Shown piece after piece: positions 42,648-53,100 of a stretch of DNA of 56,853 nucleotides. The notes under the pieces were generated by a model that had not been told where the DNA came from, did no database searches, and worked only from the letters and a program-made list of their open reading frames with translations. The DNA is taken from assembly GCA_023665805.1 (NCBI GenBank), contig JAMPDJ010000020.1, positions 1 to 56,853 of the forward strand, written 5' to 3'. Source of the stretch: Bacteroides sp. Its GTDB lineage: Bacteria > Bacteroidota > Bacteroidia > Bacteroidales > Bacteroidaceae. Every line of letters starts with the position of its first letter. The first letter of the stretch is position 1. Both the position numbers and the translations under genes were made by a program.

Positions 42648-42699
42648 GACAAAGGCGGATGCCTTTCCATTGTGGATTGGCATCCGCCTTTGTCTTTTT
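42648..42699 (+). terminator. Intrinsic terminator of the 5'-nucleotidase gene
   Basis: Perfect 16-bp stem (arms 42648-42663 and 42679-42694) with a 15-nt loop, followed by TTTTT at 42695-42699. No T-run on the opposite strand, so it works in the plus direction. Confidence 0.93.
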
Positions 42700-42736
42700 C
42701 GGGTCTACATAATCCAGGATATGACAGATATGGTGA

Positions 42737-45718
42737 TTATGCCGGTTCTTCAGGCATCAGCACCACGGCTTCCTTGTTGATGCCGTCTATCTTTATTGTC
42801 AGTGGCTCTTTCAGGCGCACGTGTCTCACGTGCGCCGTCTCCTGTACGGTCTCCATGGTGGAGAACAGCGAGCTGTCGTACTTTCCGTCGCCTCGGAAAG
42901 CGTCTATGGTCAGGTATCCGACACCCAGAGATGTGAGATTCTGGAAAAAATGGGTCCCCTGTGACGGATCCACTTGATAGTTCTCCAATGCCACCTCGGC
43001 AATCACCTGCGCGCTGCTGATATGGGGCCACTTCACAGGGATGCCAAGCCAGGGATCGCTGGATCCCCATCGGCCGGGTCCCAGGAGAATACACTTGCGT
43101 TCCTCCTGCAACAGTGTGCGGTTTATCTTCTCCACCTCCATGGCAATGAGCGGATTGCACCCCGGAGTGTATTGTGCCCCGTCCCCGGTCTTGACGTAGA
43201 CGATGTCCGTGATGTCCGTGATGATGCCGTGGCCGATGGCATTGTGGCTGCGCAGCAGGCAGCGGTCGTCCGGAATGTCGCGCAAATCCTCGTCCAACTG
43301 CATGCGGTTGTCCACCATCGGGCGTATCTGAAGGAGATAGAAGTCTCCGGTCTTGTCCTGATTGATATTGCAGGCGAATTCTATTTCTACCGGGCGTTGC
43401 ATTTCATTTTGGCCAAGGGCCAATACCAATCTGAGCAGCTCCGGCATGGGCCATACTCCGTTCTGCAATATGCCTGCAAAGGAAATCAGTTTGCGGTTGC
43501 GTCCCTCATAGAATCCGTCATATATGCACTGGTCTACCGGGTCGAACGTGGAACAGATCCATTGCAGCGAACCGTCCTTTTCGGCATCCCTTACCGGAAT
43601 TTTCACCAGGTTGAAACCGTCGTCCACTTGGAAACGTGTGTTTCTCCTGTTGCCGTTTTCGTCCGTGGCAGGAGTGGTTTCCAAAGCTATGAAGCTGGTC
43701 TGCGTATCGCGCAAGGCGATTTCCATCTCGGACATCTGCATCACCTGGTTCGGGTGATAAGGGCACACGCGCAGGGCAGTGCCGCCGTCCACGATGTACT
43801 TTCCCAGTCCCATGGCCAGGGACACGGTGCCTTCCTCGGCCTGCTCGTCGCCGATGGGGTAGTAGTTTATCGAGCGTGCCACTCCGGAGACATTCGGATA
43901 GAACCGCGTGCCATACTGTTTGCCGACCACCTCCTGCAGGATAACGGCCATTTTTTCCTGGTCTATCACGTTGGATGTTGCCGTCATATAGTCCTTGCTG
44001 CCACGGAAGTAGACGGAGGCATATACCGATTTTATGGCATTGGACAGCATCTCCAGACGGCAATACTTGTCCTCGTCGTAAGGTATCATGTATGTGGAAT
44101 AGATACCGGCAAATGGTTGGTAATGGCTGTCCTCCAGCAGCGAAGAGCTGCGTATGGCCAGAGGAGCTTTCACCACTTCTATGAACGCCTCCAGGTCGGC
44201 CAGCAATCTGTGTGGCAGGCGTCCGCGCAGGAAGTGAGACAGCATTTCCTCGTCTGACAGGTCGCTCATAGCCACCCCGTAAAGCTCGTTGGTGTCCATG
44301 AATTCGTCAAAGATGTCGGTACATAGCACCAGTGTCTTGGGGATGTATAGTAACTCGGCGTTCTCTATGCCTTGTTCCCGCACCTTCTTTATCATGCGGT
44401 CCAGGAATGCTATGCCGCGTCCCTTGCCTCCGAGGGAACCGTCGCCGATGCGGGCGAAGTTGGAATACTGGTCGAAACGGTCGCGATGGAACACTGCCAC
44501 CACGCCCTGGTTCTTCATCTTGCGGTAAGCCACGATGGCTTCCATGATTATGTGCCTGTGTGCATCCACGTCCTGCAGGATGTCCCAGGTCACTCCCCTC
44601 AGAACCTCCGAGATTGGGAACAGGGCGCGACTGGAGAGCCAGCGGCTGACATTGTTGTGACGCAAATGGTATTGCAGGGAGTCCAGCGGAAGGGTCATGA
44701 TATTGTCCTGCAACTCCTTCAGATTGTGTATGCGTGCCACCTCTTTCAGCGTGACGGGATCACGGAAGACAAAGTCTCCGAACCCGAAGTAGCGGCTGAG
44801 TATGTCACGGATTTCCACATTCAGCAACTTTGAGTTCTTGTCCACGAAATTGGCACCGCATTCCCAGGCCAGTTCCTTGCGTGCCGCCTCGCTTGATTCC
44901 ATGATAAGAGGGATATAGGGATCGCGGGCACGTATGCAGCTGAGCAGTTTGTATCCTGCCATCTCGTCGGTCTGCGTGCTGTTGTTGTAGATGGGAAAGC
45001 GACAGTCCGAAATGACTCCGAGGGTGTTGTCGGCAAACTCCTCATACAGGCCCCATGCTTCCTCATAGGTTCGAGCCAGGACTATCTTTGGCCGTCCGCG
45101 CATGCGTAATGTCTCCAGGGAACTGTTCAGCGCCTCGGTTGCAAAAGCCAAGGATTGGTTCAGCACGTACTTGTACAGGTTGGGCAGGATACTGGAATAA
45201 AACCGAATCTGGTCCTCCACGACCAGCAGCATCTGTACTCCTGCCGAGCGGATGTCGTGTTCCAGGTTCATCTTGTCTTCGATGAGTTTGATGATGCTCA
45301 GCAGCAGTTCCGTGTTGCCCAGCCAGCAGAAGACGTACTCGAATGCCGACAGGTCCTCGTCCTTTATTCTTCGCGCCACGCCGTGGCTGAATGGCGTCAG
45401 AACCACTATGGGTACATGCGGATATTCCGTTTTCACGCTGCGGGCTATGTCGAAGACGTCGTTGTTCTCGGCCGCAGGCATGCATATGACTAGGTCTATG
45501 TTGCCCTGCTGCATCTGTTCGCGCACTTGGGTCGCGGAGGATACCTGTATGAAGCGTGGAGGAAAACGAAGCCCCAGCTTTGCATACTCCGAAAATATCT
45601 TTTCGTCTATGCGTCCGTCGTCCTCCAGCATGAAGGCGTCGTAGGGGTTGGCCAGCAGCAGGACGTTGCAGATGCGTTTTTGCATCAGGTCCACGAATGG
45701 TGTATCTTTCAGTTGCAT
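42737..45718 (-). CDS. Double-receiver protein with PEP-synthase ATP-grasp domain
   Basis: 993 residues. Residues 17-150 look like a degenerate response-regulator receiver with no phosphoacceptor Asp (DLVICMP). Residues 161-310 form a second receiver that looks intact: Glu168/Asp169, Asp238 in VISDCRFP, Ser275/276 and Lys294. From about 424 a PEP/pyruvate-binding ATP-grasp domain starts (IGDGSLGGKGRGIAF, LAIRSSSLLEDSHYQPFAGIYSTYM in parts) and ends near LLQIRPM. The phospho-histidine and PEP TIM-barrel domains of true PEP synthase are missing. Proteins of this build are known in Bacteroidota without an assigned reaction. Convergent with the nucleotidase gene. Confidence 0.85.
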   Translation of the reverse strand: MQLKDTPFVDLMQKRICNVLLLANPYDAFMLEDDGRIDEKIFSEYAKLGLRFPPRFIQVSSATQVREQMQQGNIDLVICMPAAENNDVFDIARSVKTEYPHVPIVVLTPFSHGVARRIKDEDLSAFEYVFCWLGNTELLLSIIKLIEDKMNLEHDIRSAGVQMLLVVEDQIRFYSSILPNLYKYVLNQSLAFATEALNSSLETLRMRGRPKIVLARTYEEAWGLYEEFADNTLGVISDCRFPIYNNSTQTDEMAGYKLLSCIRARDPYIPLIMESSEAARKELAWECGANFVDKNSKLLNVEIRDILSRYFGFGDFVFRDPVTLKEVARIHNLKELQDNIMTLPLDSLQYHLRHNNVSRWLSSRALFPISEVLRGVTWDILQDVDAHRHIIMEAIVAYRKMKNQGVVAVFHRDRFDQYSNFARIGDGSLGGKGRGIAFLDRMIKKVREQGIENAELLYIPKTLVLCTDIFDEFMDTNELYGVAMSDLSDEEMLSHFLRGRLPHRLLADLEAFIEVVKAPLAIRSSSLLEDSHYQPFAGIYSTYMIPYDEDKYCRLEMLSNAIKSVYASVYFRGSKDYMTATSNVIDQEKMAVILQEVVGKQYGTRFYPNVSGVARSINYYPIGDEQAEEGTVSLAMGLGKYIVDGGTALRVCPYHPNQVMQMSEMEIALRDTQTSFIALETTPATDENGNRRNTRFQVDDGFNLVKIPVRDAEKDGSLQWICSTFDPVDQCIYDGFYEGRNRKLISFAGILQNGVWPMPELLRLVLALGQNEMQRPVEIEFACNINQDKTGDFYLLQIRPMVDNRMQLDEDLRDIPDDRCLLRSHNAIGHGIITDITDIVYVKTGDGAQYTPGCNPLIAMEVEKINRTLLQEERKCILLGPGRWGSSDPWLGIPVKWPHISSAQVIAEVALENYQVDPSQGTHFFQNLTSLGVGYLTIDAFRGDGKYDSSLFSTMETVQETAHVRHVRLKEPLTIKIDGINKEAVVLMPEEPA

Positions 45719-45787
45719 GGTTTGTAATGGCTGTATTGGTGTAAGTCAAGGGTGGCGGTGGGGGCATATATGACAGCAAACGCATAT

Positions 45788-45819
45788 GCCCAAGGCATCG
45801 CGCTATGCTTGCCTTGGGC
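45788..45819 (-). terminator. Hairpin downstream of gdhA
   Basis: Arms 45788-45797 and 45810-45819 are exact complements (GCCCAAGGCA), extendable by four pairs with one bulge. It lies 50-80 nt past the gdhA stop on the minus strand. No strong T-run follows, so confidence as a terminator is moderate. Confidence 0.55.
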
Positions 45820-45869
45820 TATGTGCTTGGCTGATTTTCAGCCCGCATGTTTTTTGAAATTGCGTGAAA

Positions 45870-47207
45870 TCAAAGCACGCCCTGTGCCATCATGGCCTTG
45901 GCCACCTTCATGAAGCCTGCCACGTTGGCACCCTTCACGTAGTTGACATAGCCGTCGGCTTCCGTGCCGTATTTAACGCAATTTTCGTGGATGTTCTCCA
46001 TAATCCAGTGCAGCTTGTTGTCCACTTCTTCGGCAGACCATGAAATGCGGCCTGAGTTCTGTGACATTTCCAATCCGCTGACGGATACGCCGCCTGCATT
46101 GCTGGCCTTGCCGGGAGCATACAGGATCTTTGCCTCCTGGAAGACGCGTATGGCACCGGGGGTGGAGGGCATGTTGGCACCCTCGCTCACGGCCATCACG
46201 CCATTGTTGACCAGGGTCTGTGCCTCTTCCTCGTTTATTTCGTTCTGTGTGGCTGATGGCAGTGCTATGTCGGCTTTCTCTCCCCATGGACGTGCGCCTG
46301 CCACGTACTTGGCGGTGGGATAGCGGTCCACGTACTCCTTGATGCGGCCACGGTAGACGTTCTTCAAGTCCATGATGTAGTCCAGCTTCTCGCGGTCTAT
46401 GCCGTCGGGGTCATAGATATAGCCGTCGGAATCGGACATGGTCAGCACCTTGCCGCCAAGTTGCAGTACTTTTTCGGCAGTGTACTGTGCCACGTTGCCT
46501 GCACCTGATACAAGCACGGTCTTGCCCTCTACGCTCTCGCCCTTGGTCTTGAGCATTTCCTGCAGGAAGTAGACGTTGCCGTAACCTGTGGCTTCGGGAC
46601 GGATGAGTGAGCCTCCGAACTCGCGACCCTTGCCGGTGAAGGTGCCTGTGAACTCGTGTGTCAGTTTCTTGTACATGCCGAACATGTAGGCCACTTCACG
46701 GCCGCCAACGCCTATGTCACCGGCGGGAACGTCCACATCGGGACCGATGTGGCGTGTCAGTTCCAGCATGAAGGCCTGGCAAAAGCGCATTACCTCGGCA
46801 TTGGACTTGCCGCGGGGACTGAAGTCCGAACCGCCTTTGCCGCCGCCCATGGGCAGGGTGGTGAGGCTGTTTTTGAAGGTCTGTTCAAAGGCCAGGAATT
46901 TGAGGATGCTCAAGTTTACTGACTTGTGGAAACGCACACCGCCCTTGTAGGGACCTATGGCATTGTTGTGTTGTATGCGGTAGCCCATGTTGGTCTGTAT
47001 CTGCCCCTTGTCGTCCATCCAGGTTACACGGAATTGGTAGATACGGTCGGGAATACAGAGGCGTTCTATGAGGTTGGCCCTGTCAAACTCCGGGTGCTTG
47101 TTGTACTCTTCCTCAATGGTAGTCAGAACCTCTTCCACCGCCTGGTGGTATTCCGGCTCGTTGGGGAAACGTCTTCTTAAGTCTTCTAATACCTTGATTG
47201 CGTCCAT
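45870..47207 (-). CDS. gdhA: NADP-type glutamate dehydrogenase
   Basis: Makes glutamate from 2-oxoglutarate and ammonium, in the cytoplasm; a main ammonium-assimilation route in Bacteroidota. 445 residues from ATG 47207 (a GTG two codons earlier is possible). GPYKGGVRFH, LPMGGGKGGSDFSPRGKS with the catalytic Lys, VPAGDIGVGGREV, and the Rossmann motif VSGAGNVAQYTAEK are all present, and SVSGLEMSQNS closes the active site. Length matches hexameric NADP-dependent enzymes. Preceded by a promoter box at 47248-47255 and followed by a hairpin. Confidence 0.96.
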   Translation of the reverse strand: MDAIKVLEDLRRRFPNEPEYHQAVEEVLTTIEEEYNKHPEFDRANLIERLCIPDRIYQFRVTWMDDKGQIQTNMGYRIQHNNAIGPYKGGVRFHKSVNLSILKFLAFEQTFKNSLTTLPMGGGKGGSDFSPRGKSNAEVMRFCQAFMLELTRHIGPDVDVPAGDIGVGGREVAYMFGMYKKLTHEFTGTFTGKGREFGGSLIRPEATGYGNVYFLQEMLKTKGESVEGKTVLVSGAGNVAQYTAEKVLQLGGKVLTMSDSDGYIYDPDGIDREKLDYIMDLKNVYRGRIKEYVDRYPTAKYVAGARPWGEKADIALPSATQNEINEEEAQTLVNNGVMAVSEGANMPSTPGAIRVFQEAKILYAPGKASNAGGVSVSGLEMSQNSGRISWSAEEVDNKLHWIMENIHENCVKYGTEADGYVNYVKGANVAGFMKVAKAMMAQGVL

Positions 47208-47247
47208 GTTCACTTACGTTTGGTTATGTATTGTTGCTTTTCTTGTA

Positions 47248-47255
47248 CAAAGTTA
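47248..47255 (-). promoter_or_regulatory. Putative -7 box for gdhA
   Basis: Reads TAACTTTG on the minus strand. A GTTG (47276-47279 on this strand) lies 20 bp upstream as a one-mismatch -33 element. Together this is the best-formed promoter in the window. Confidence 0.65.
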
Positions 47256-47432
47256 TAGTATTTTTCGCTTTTGGCCAACGCTATTGTCAAAAAATCTTTG
47301 CCGAATGGTTGCATTTTGTCATTTGTGTGGCGGTGGTGATGGACATGTGTATTAAATACAAGTGAAAAGTTTTCTTTCATACCATGCTTGTTATCGTTTT
47401 GTTTTTGAAGTAATGCGGACACTTCGTCTCAT

Positions 47433-47520
47433 ATTCGTGAAATCGTGCCCTCGTATTCGTGAAATCTCATCTTTATATTCGTGAATATCAATTTGGGAAT
47501 TCGTGAATATGAGACTTGCC
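47433..47520 (+). repeat. Array of four 22-bp units with ATTCGTGAA boxes (array 2)
   Basis: ATTCGTGAA occurs at 47433, 47455, 47477 and 47499, exactly 22 bp apart and identical in all four. The following 13 bp vary. The array lies in the 500-bp gap between the susD stop and gdhA, about 180 bp upstream of the gdhA promoter. Outside the array and the two hairpin or promoter sites, the gap holds nothing I recognise. Confidence 0.85.
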
Positions 47521-47607
47521 ATTTGTATGCCAGGTTCACTCCTTGGTGGTCGTCATGGTTGATTGTATGCTGCCGATGCAGGAAATTGTCGTATGCGGAT
47601 AAAATGA

Positions 47608-47644
47608 AAGACCGGGGTTCCCCGCCGTGGAGAACTCCGGTCTT
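47608..47644 (-). terminator. Likely terminator of the SusC/SusD operon
   Basis: Arms 47608-47620 and 47632-47644 pair over 13 positions with one mismatch, loop 11 nt. On the minus strand the stem is followed by TCATTTTA. It lies 65 nt past the susD stop. Confidence 0.7.
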
Positions 47645-47708
47645 GGTTTTTGATGTTGTGTCCTGTACCTCCGCCTATTCACATGTGCGAGAGGAACAGG
47701 TCTTGTGA

Positions 47709-50183
47709 TTACTTGTTGGGTTCTACGATTTCAGGCAAAGCCTTGGGGAGAGGAAGGTACCAGTCCTTGACGGTGAGGCGGTCTGCCCAGGTTTCGGCAT
47801 CCTTGCCACGTGCCTTGATCTTGTTGATCATGTACTGGGCAGGATTGCTGCGGCGGTTGGCCACACGCATCAGATCGAAGAAGCGATTACCCTCGAATGC
47901 AAGTTCCAGACCGGCTTCGTCGAGAATGAGATCCTCAATGGCCTCTATTACGTCGGTGTTTTCGATATTGTTGTAAATCTCTTCCTTCGTCATCATATAG
48001 CCATGCTTTTCGGGATCGTATTCCTCTTGCTTGGCACGTTCCGGGAATCTCTTTTCATATATCTTTTTGTTGATCTGACGTACAAAGTTGTAGACGCTCC
48101 TCTTCTCGTTGTACTTCAAACGGCCGCAACCTTTCTGGTGAATACCGCGAGTGAGGTAGTTGTTGTCCGACAGACTGGAGGGATAGAAGCTGTATCGAGG
48201 AGACGTATTGTCCAACAATGGGAAATCGGAAATGTAGTCAATAGGCAGGCTGGTAACGTTGCTGAACTGGCCTTTGTTGAAGTCCAGCCAGATTACGCCG
48301 CTGGATTTCTCCATCTCCTGTTTGCTGATGTAGTCACAGATGACGGATGTGTTCTCCGGCTGGAAGTTGGCACGTTCTTCCACACTGTAAGTTATGAACT
48401 GTGTGGGATCTGCAATCGTGTCGAAGTGGGCACCGGCTTCTCTTTTGAGAAGTTCCGCGAATTCTGTGCTGTCGGCCTTGAATGCTTCCTCGTTATATTC
48501 CTTGCTGGTGATGACGCATGTCTGGTTGGTTTCCCAATCCTTGGGCAATACTATCAGTATTTCCTTTGGCTGTCCGTTCTCGTCCAGTACGACATTGCCG
48601 TCCTGGTCGAACTGGGTGCCACGGTGAACGTAGTGTGCGCGCTGTGTCTTGATGGCAAAGTCTGCTGTGTTGGTTGGCAGCCAGTCATCGTTCTTGACCA
48701 GACCGTTTTTCAGGATTGCAAAGGCGTAGCCAGGGAAGCCTGCACGGTTGAGAGCCTCTGCGAAGCGCAGCCATACCATGCTCTTGCGGTATACCATGGG
48801 GAATACTGTGCTGTAGGCACCATAAGGGTTCTGTTTCATTATGTAACGCTCGGTTTTGGTCTCGTCCACATAATAGTCACCTGAGCTGAAACGGCAGATG
48901 TAACCCTCGGGCATGCCGAAACCGATGACTCTGGAGGTGATACCGCGTGCATCGCCCACGGAGTCCAGAACGACCAGACGCGTTCTGGACTCGTCATCGA
49001 TATTGTTGTAATCTGAAGTTACATATATCTCGTATTTCTGACGCAGGCGCAGGCTGTCATAGCCGGCGCTGGGACCCAGCTGACGCTCCCAGTTCTGGCT
49101 GAGGGTGATGCTGGCTGTGGTCGTGGAGTCGCTGCCGGTGTTCATGCGGATGGTGGCATCGAAACCATAGAGGTCGTTCACGCCACGTTGTACGGTACCC
49201 CACAATGAGCTGGTACTGGATGCAATGGCAGTGATGCTCTCGGTGCTCTTGCTGGGTGCGGATGTTTCACTCCAAGGATAGCCGGTAGTGGTGACGTCAG
49301 GAGTATTTTCGCCCAAGCTCAGGAAGCCTGTGCATGTATAGGCGGTAGGCAATGTTCCGCCATACTTTCCGTCAAGGAACTCATAATAGTAGCTTGCTGC
49401 CTTAGCGTAATCTTCCTTTGTTTCCGCCTTCATAAGCAGGAGGTCTGCACATACCAGAGCTACAGGGAACATTACCTTTGCGGAATGGCATACGTATACC
49501 TTGAAACCATAGTGGGCATACTGGGGATAACCCCACTGCTCCTCTATCTCAAAGGCACGTTCCAATCTGCCCTTACCGGTCTTGGGATCCTTGACATTAA
49601 GCTTGTCCCACAGGGTCTTGGCAGTAACACGATTCTCGGGATTGGAGAGGTCGAAATTCTGGATATCCTCGGTAGATGTCATGGGGGTGAGGTAGAAGGG
49701 GACTTCGCCATAGTTTACAACCAGCTGCATGTAGGTCCATGCACGGATGGCCTCGACCTGGGCATACTCGCGAATCATGTACTTTTCACCATTTGGCTGG
49801 GTCTTTACGGTGTCGGCCATGTGCAGGTAACTGTTACATGAGTTGATGACATGGTAATAGTCGCTCACCTTGAGGTAGCGGTTTGCGCCGTCCTTGATGT
49901 TCTCTACGTCACCGTTGAGACCGAAGGTGAGGATGGCGTTGACGCTGTCGGTGGTGAACTCGCCGCCGTCGATGAGGTCGCCACGGCACTCACCCAAAAT
50001 CACATATCGTTCGCCAATGTTCTGCAGGCTCTTGAGGATACCCCAGTAGGAATAGAGGGTATCACCGGCAATTTCGTATGAATGGCGGTCGCTGTCGGAG
50101 CTCAGCATGTCCTCGCAGGAGGTGGTGGCCATGCCCAGCCCCATAATGAGGCAGAGCATGGTTATAATGGATTTCTTTTTCAT
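47709..50183 (-). CDS. SusD/RagB-family nutrient-binding outer-membrane lipoprotein
   Basis: 824 residues, clearly longer than the usual 500-650. Lipoprotein signal with lipobox MATTSC (Cys23). N-terminal TPR-like helices follow (EYAQVEAIRAWTYMQLVVNYGEVPFYLTP, the family block), and the C-terminal SusD block is present (LDEAGLELAFEGNRFFDLMRVANR, ending in WYLPLPKALPEI). The extra length lies in the middle, about residues 300-650. It caps the SusC transporter and selects the ligand; the nutrient is unknown. Start codon 10 nt after the susC stop. Confidence 0.93.
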   Translation of the reverse strand: MKKKSIITMLCLIMGLGMATTSCEDMLSSDSDRHSYEIAGDTLYSYWGILKSLQNIGERYVILGECRGDLIDGGEFTTDSVNAILTFGLNGDVENIKDGANRYLKVSDYYHVINSCNSYLHMADTVKTQPNGEKYMIREYAQVEAIRAWTYMQLVVNYGEVPFYLTPMTSTEDIQNFDLSNPENRVTAKTLWDKLNVKDPKTGKGRLERAFEIEEQWGYPQYAHYGFKVYVCHSAKVMFPVALVCADLLLMKAETKEDYAKAASYYYEFLDGKYGGTLPTAYTCTGFLSLGENTPDVTTTGYPWSETSAPSKSTESITAIASSTSSLWGTVQRGVNDLYGFDATIRMNTGSDSTTTASITLSQNWERQLGPSAGYDSLRLRQKYEIYVTSDYNNIDDESRTRLVVLDSVGDARGITSRVIGFGMPEGYICRFSSGDYYVDETKTERYIMKQNPYGAYSTVFPMVYRKSMVWLRFAEALNRAGFPGYAFAILKNGLVKNDDWLPTNTADFAIKTQRAHYVHRGTQFDQDGNVVLDENGQPKEILIVLPKDWETNQTCVITSKEYNEEAFKADSTEFAELLKREAGAHFDTIADPTQFITYSVEERANFQPENTSVICDYISKQEMEKSSGVIWLDFNKGQFSNVTSLPIDYISDFPLLDNTSPRYSFYPSSLSDNNYLTRGIHQKGCGRLKYNEKRSVYNFVRQINKKIYEKRFPERAKQEEYDPEKHGYMMTKEEIYNNIENTDVIEAIEDLILDEAGLELAFEGNRFFDLMRVANRRSNPAQYMINKIKARGKDAETWADRLTVKDWYLPLPKALPEIVEPNK

Positions 50184-50192
50184 ATTTGTTTA

Positions 50193-53100
50193 TTACAGGT
50201 TAAGTGATACACCAAAGTTGAAACTGCGGCCGCTGGGGATGCGGCCTGCATCTACACCCTGATAAAGGGTACCGTTCTGTGCGCTGACCTCGGGGTCGGT
50301 GCCAAGATACTTGGTGATGCAGAATACGTCATTGGCTTCGCCCCATACCTTCATGCCCTGCAACCAGTTGTTGTGGTAGGGAAGGGTGTAGGTCAAACGG
50401 ATGTTCTTCATCTTCAGGTAGCTGCCATCCTCAATCCAACGGCTGCTCATGCGCTCGTTTTCCACGTAACCAAGATTGTTTGTAAAGCATGTGCGAGGCA
50501 TGTCGGTAATCTGGCCGTCATAGCTCCAGCGGCGTGCCATGGCAGTGCTCTGATTGTAGGTTGTGTTACCGGCTTCCAGACGAGAGCGCTGGTAGTTGTA
50601 GATGTCGTTGCCAAGGCTGTACTTGAAGATGACGTCCAGACGGAGGTTCTTCCATGTGAGGTTGGTGAAGATGTTGCCATAGATGTCGGGAGTGGCGTTG
50701 CCGAGGGCCACCTTGTCGCTCTCGTCTATCCATCCGTCGCCGTTCTGATCCACAAAGGCCATGTCGCCTGCACCGAACTCACGGTAACTGCCGGTAACGC
50801 CTGTGTAGTAGCGGAGTTTGCTGGGTTCGCCGAATGCGGTGGTTGCCTGGTTTGCCTGTTGTTCGCTCTTGAATACGCCGGTGCCGTTTACATCATAGTT
50901 GACTTCCCAGCCATAGAATGTGCCTGCACTGTAGCCTACGGCGGTGAGCATGTTGCTCTTGCCATAGACGCTGGAGGTGTAACCGTGGATTACGGTAGGT
51001 TCACCATACTGTACGCCGTTGGCATCGCGCTTGAACAGCTCTATGCGGTTGTCCTTGGACACGGGCAGGTCGGTAACCTCGTTTCTGTAGTGGCCCAGGG
51101 TGGCTCCCAATTCCCACTTCCAGTCCTTGGTATTGATGATTGCACCGTTCAACTTGGCCTCGACACCGTTGTTGGTCATCTCGCCCTCGTTGGTCCAGAA
51201 GTCTGTGATGCCGGAGAAATAGTACTCGTCGGAGAGGTCTCGCATGGAGAGCATGTTGCTGGTCTTGTTCCAATAGAGGTCCACGCGGCCCTGAAGGCGG
51301 TTGTTCAGGAATGAGCCTTCAATACCAAGGTTGAGCTTGCGGACGGTTTCCCACTGCAATTCGCTGTTGGCGATATTGGTGAGATATTTGCCGAATACAT
51401 TCTCGTATACCTGTGCGGTCTCCCAATAGGTACGTGCTGCATAGTAGTCCAGATTGTCGTTGCCATTCTGCTCGATACCGAGGGTGAGTTTCAGATAATT
51501 GACATTGCGTGTGGGCTTGAACCAGCTTTCGTTGGTGAGTACCCAGCCCAGTTGCAATGAGGGGAAGAAACCCCAGCTGACACCTGCCAGACGGAAACCG
51601 TCCTTGGTGTGTGAGCCGAAGCGGCTGCTGGCCTGTGCGGCGGCGGAGAACTCTGCATAGTAACGGTTGGCATAGCTGTAGCCTGCCTGCAGATAGTAGG
51701 TCATGTCCTTCCAGTTGTCGTTGACGCCATTGGAGTTGATGAACTGCATGGTGGGGGTGATGTTGGGCAGCTTGTCATTCTCGTTGTTGTAGCCATTCAG
51801 GTATGAATAGTTATAGTTGAACGAGTTTATACGCCAACCGCCGAATACATCCAGGTTGTGGCCGCCCCATTGGTGAGCATACTCGATACGCAGGTCGTTG
51901 TTGAGACTGGTCTGTTTGGTGAACTGGCTCTTCAGCACGGAGGTAATGTTACCTTGGTCCTCGATGAGGTATTGGGTAGCACCGGCTATCGGGAGGAAGT
52001 ACTTCTCGTTGTTGCGGTTCAATGTGTAGTTGAAACGGTCGGAGATGGCCCAGTCGTTGTTTATCTGGTACTTTGGAGATACGTTGATGTTGATCTGGGT
52101 CATTTCGGCATAGTTCTTGTTGTTGCCATGGCCGTTCTCCAGAATCCAGAAGGGGTTACGTGCAGACTCGTTCACAGAACTGAGGTGCTTGGAGAACATG
52201 AACGGATTCTTGATGTACTCGCTGAGTGTTGCACTGGATGCATACTTGCCTGCCCAGTTGTTCTTGTCGAGTTTCAGAGAGGAATGTCCGGCAGCATCGT
52301 TCTCCACGTAGTAGCCGTAAGGGCTGATGAAAGGAGCCTGCACAAGACCAAGGACGTTGACGGAGCCGATGTTCTGCTTGTCGTAGTTCTCGCTCCAGCC
52401 ATTGTCCAGAATGTTGTAGGATGTCTGGTTGTAGGAGATGTCCAGTCCTGTGGTGATTTTGTTGCCAATCTTGATGTCGGTGTTGAAACGCAGGTTCAGA
52501 CGGCTCATATCGTTGTTCTTCATCGTGCTGTTGACATCGGTATAGCCCAATGACAGAGCATACATGCCGACATCATCACCGCCTTCTACGCTGATCTTGT
52601 AGTTCTGCGAACCGGCGGTGCGGTAGAGTCCGTCTTGCCAGTCGGTGTTGTTGTTGTAGATGTTGCGATAGAAGTTGCTGGGGCTTTGGTCAAGGAACAC
52701 AAAAGAGTTCAGCTTGTTCATGTCCATGTCCTTGATGGTTGAAACCATGTCACCCAGGTAAGTGGTGTAGGAAGGACCGTCGAGCACGCTCAGCTTCTTG
52801 GGCATCAGTTCCACACCGCCATAGATGCGGGCGTTGATTTTGGTAGCCTGGCTCTTGCCGCGCTTGGTGGTAATCTTTATTACGCCGTTGGCACCCTTGG
52901 CACCATATATGGCGGTACCGTTCTTCAGTACTTCCACCTTGTCTATTGTTTCCGGGTCAAGGCCGGCCAATACATTATTGTAATAGCCCTCGTGCTGTGC
53001 CGTGCGGTCGTACTGCATGTCCAGGATATTGCCGTCAAGTATTACCAAAGGCTGTGCGTCGGCATTGATACTGTTGATACCGCGTATGAGCATGTATGCG

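Noticed and set aside
42974..44257. 427-codon plus-strand frame inside the double-receiver gene
   Set aside because: It is antisense to a well-supported coding region and has no domain motif.
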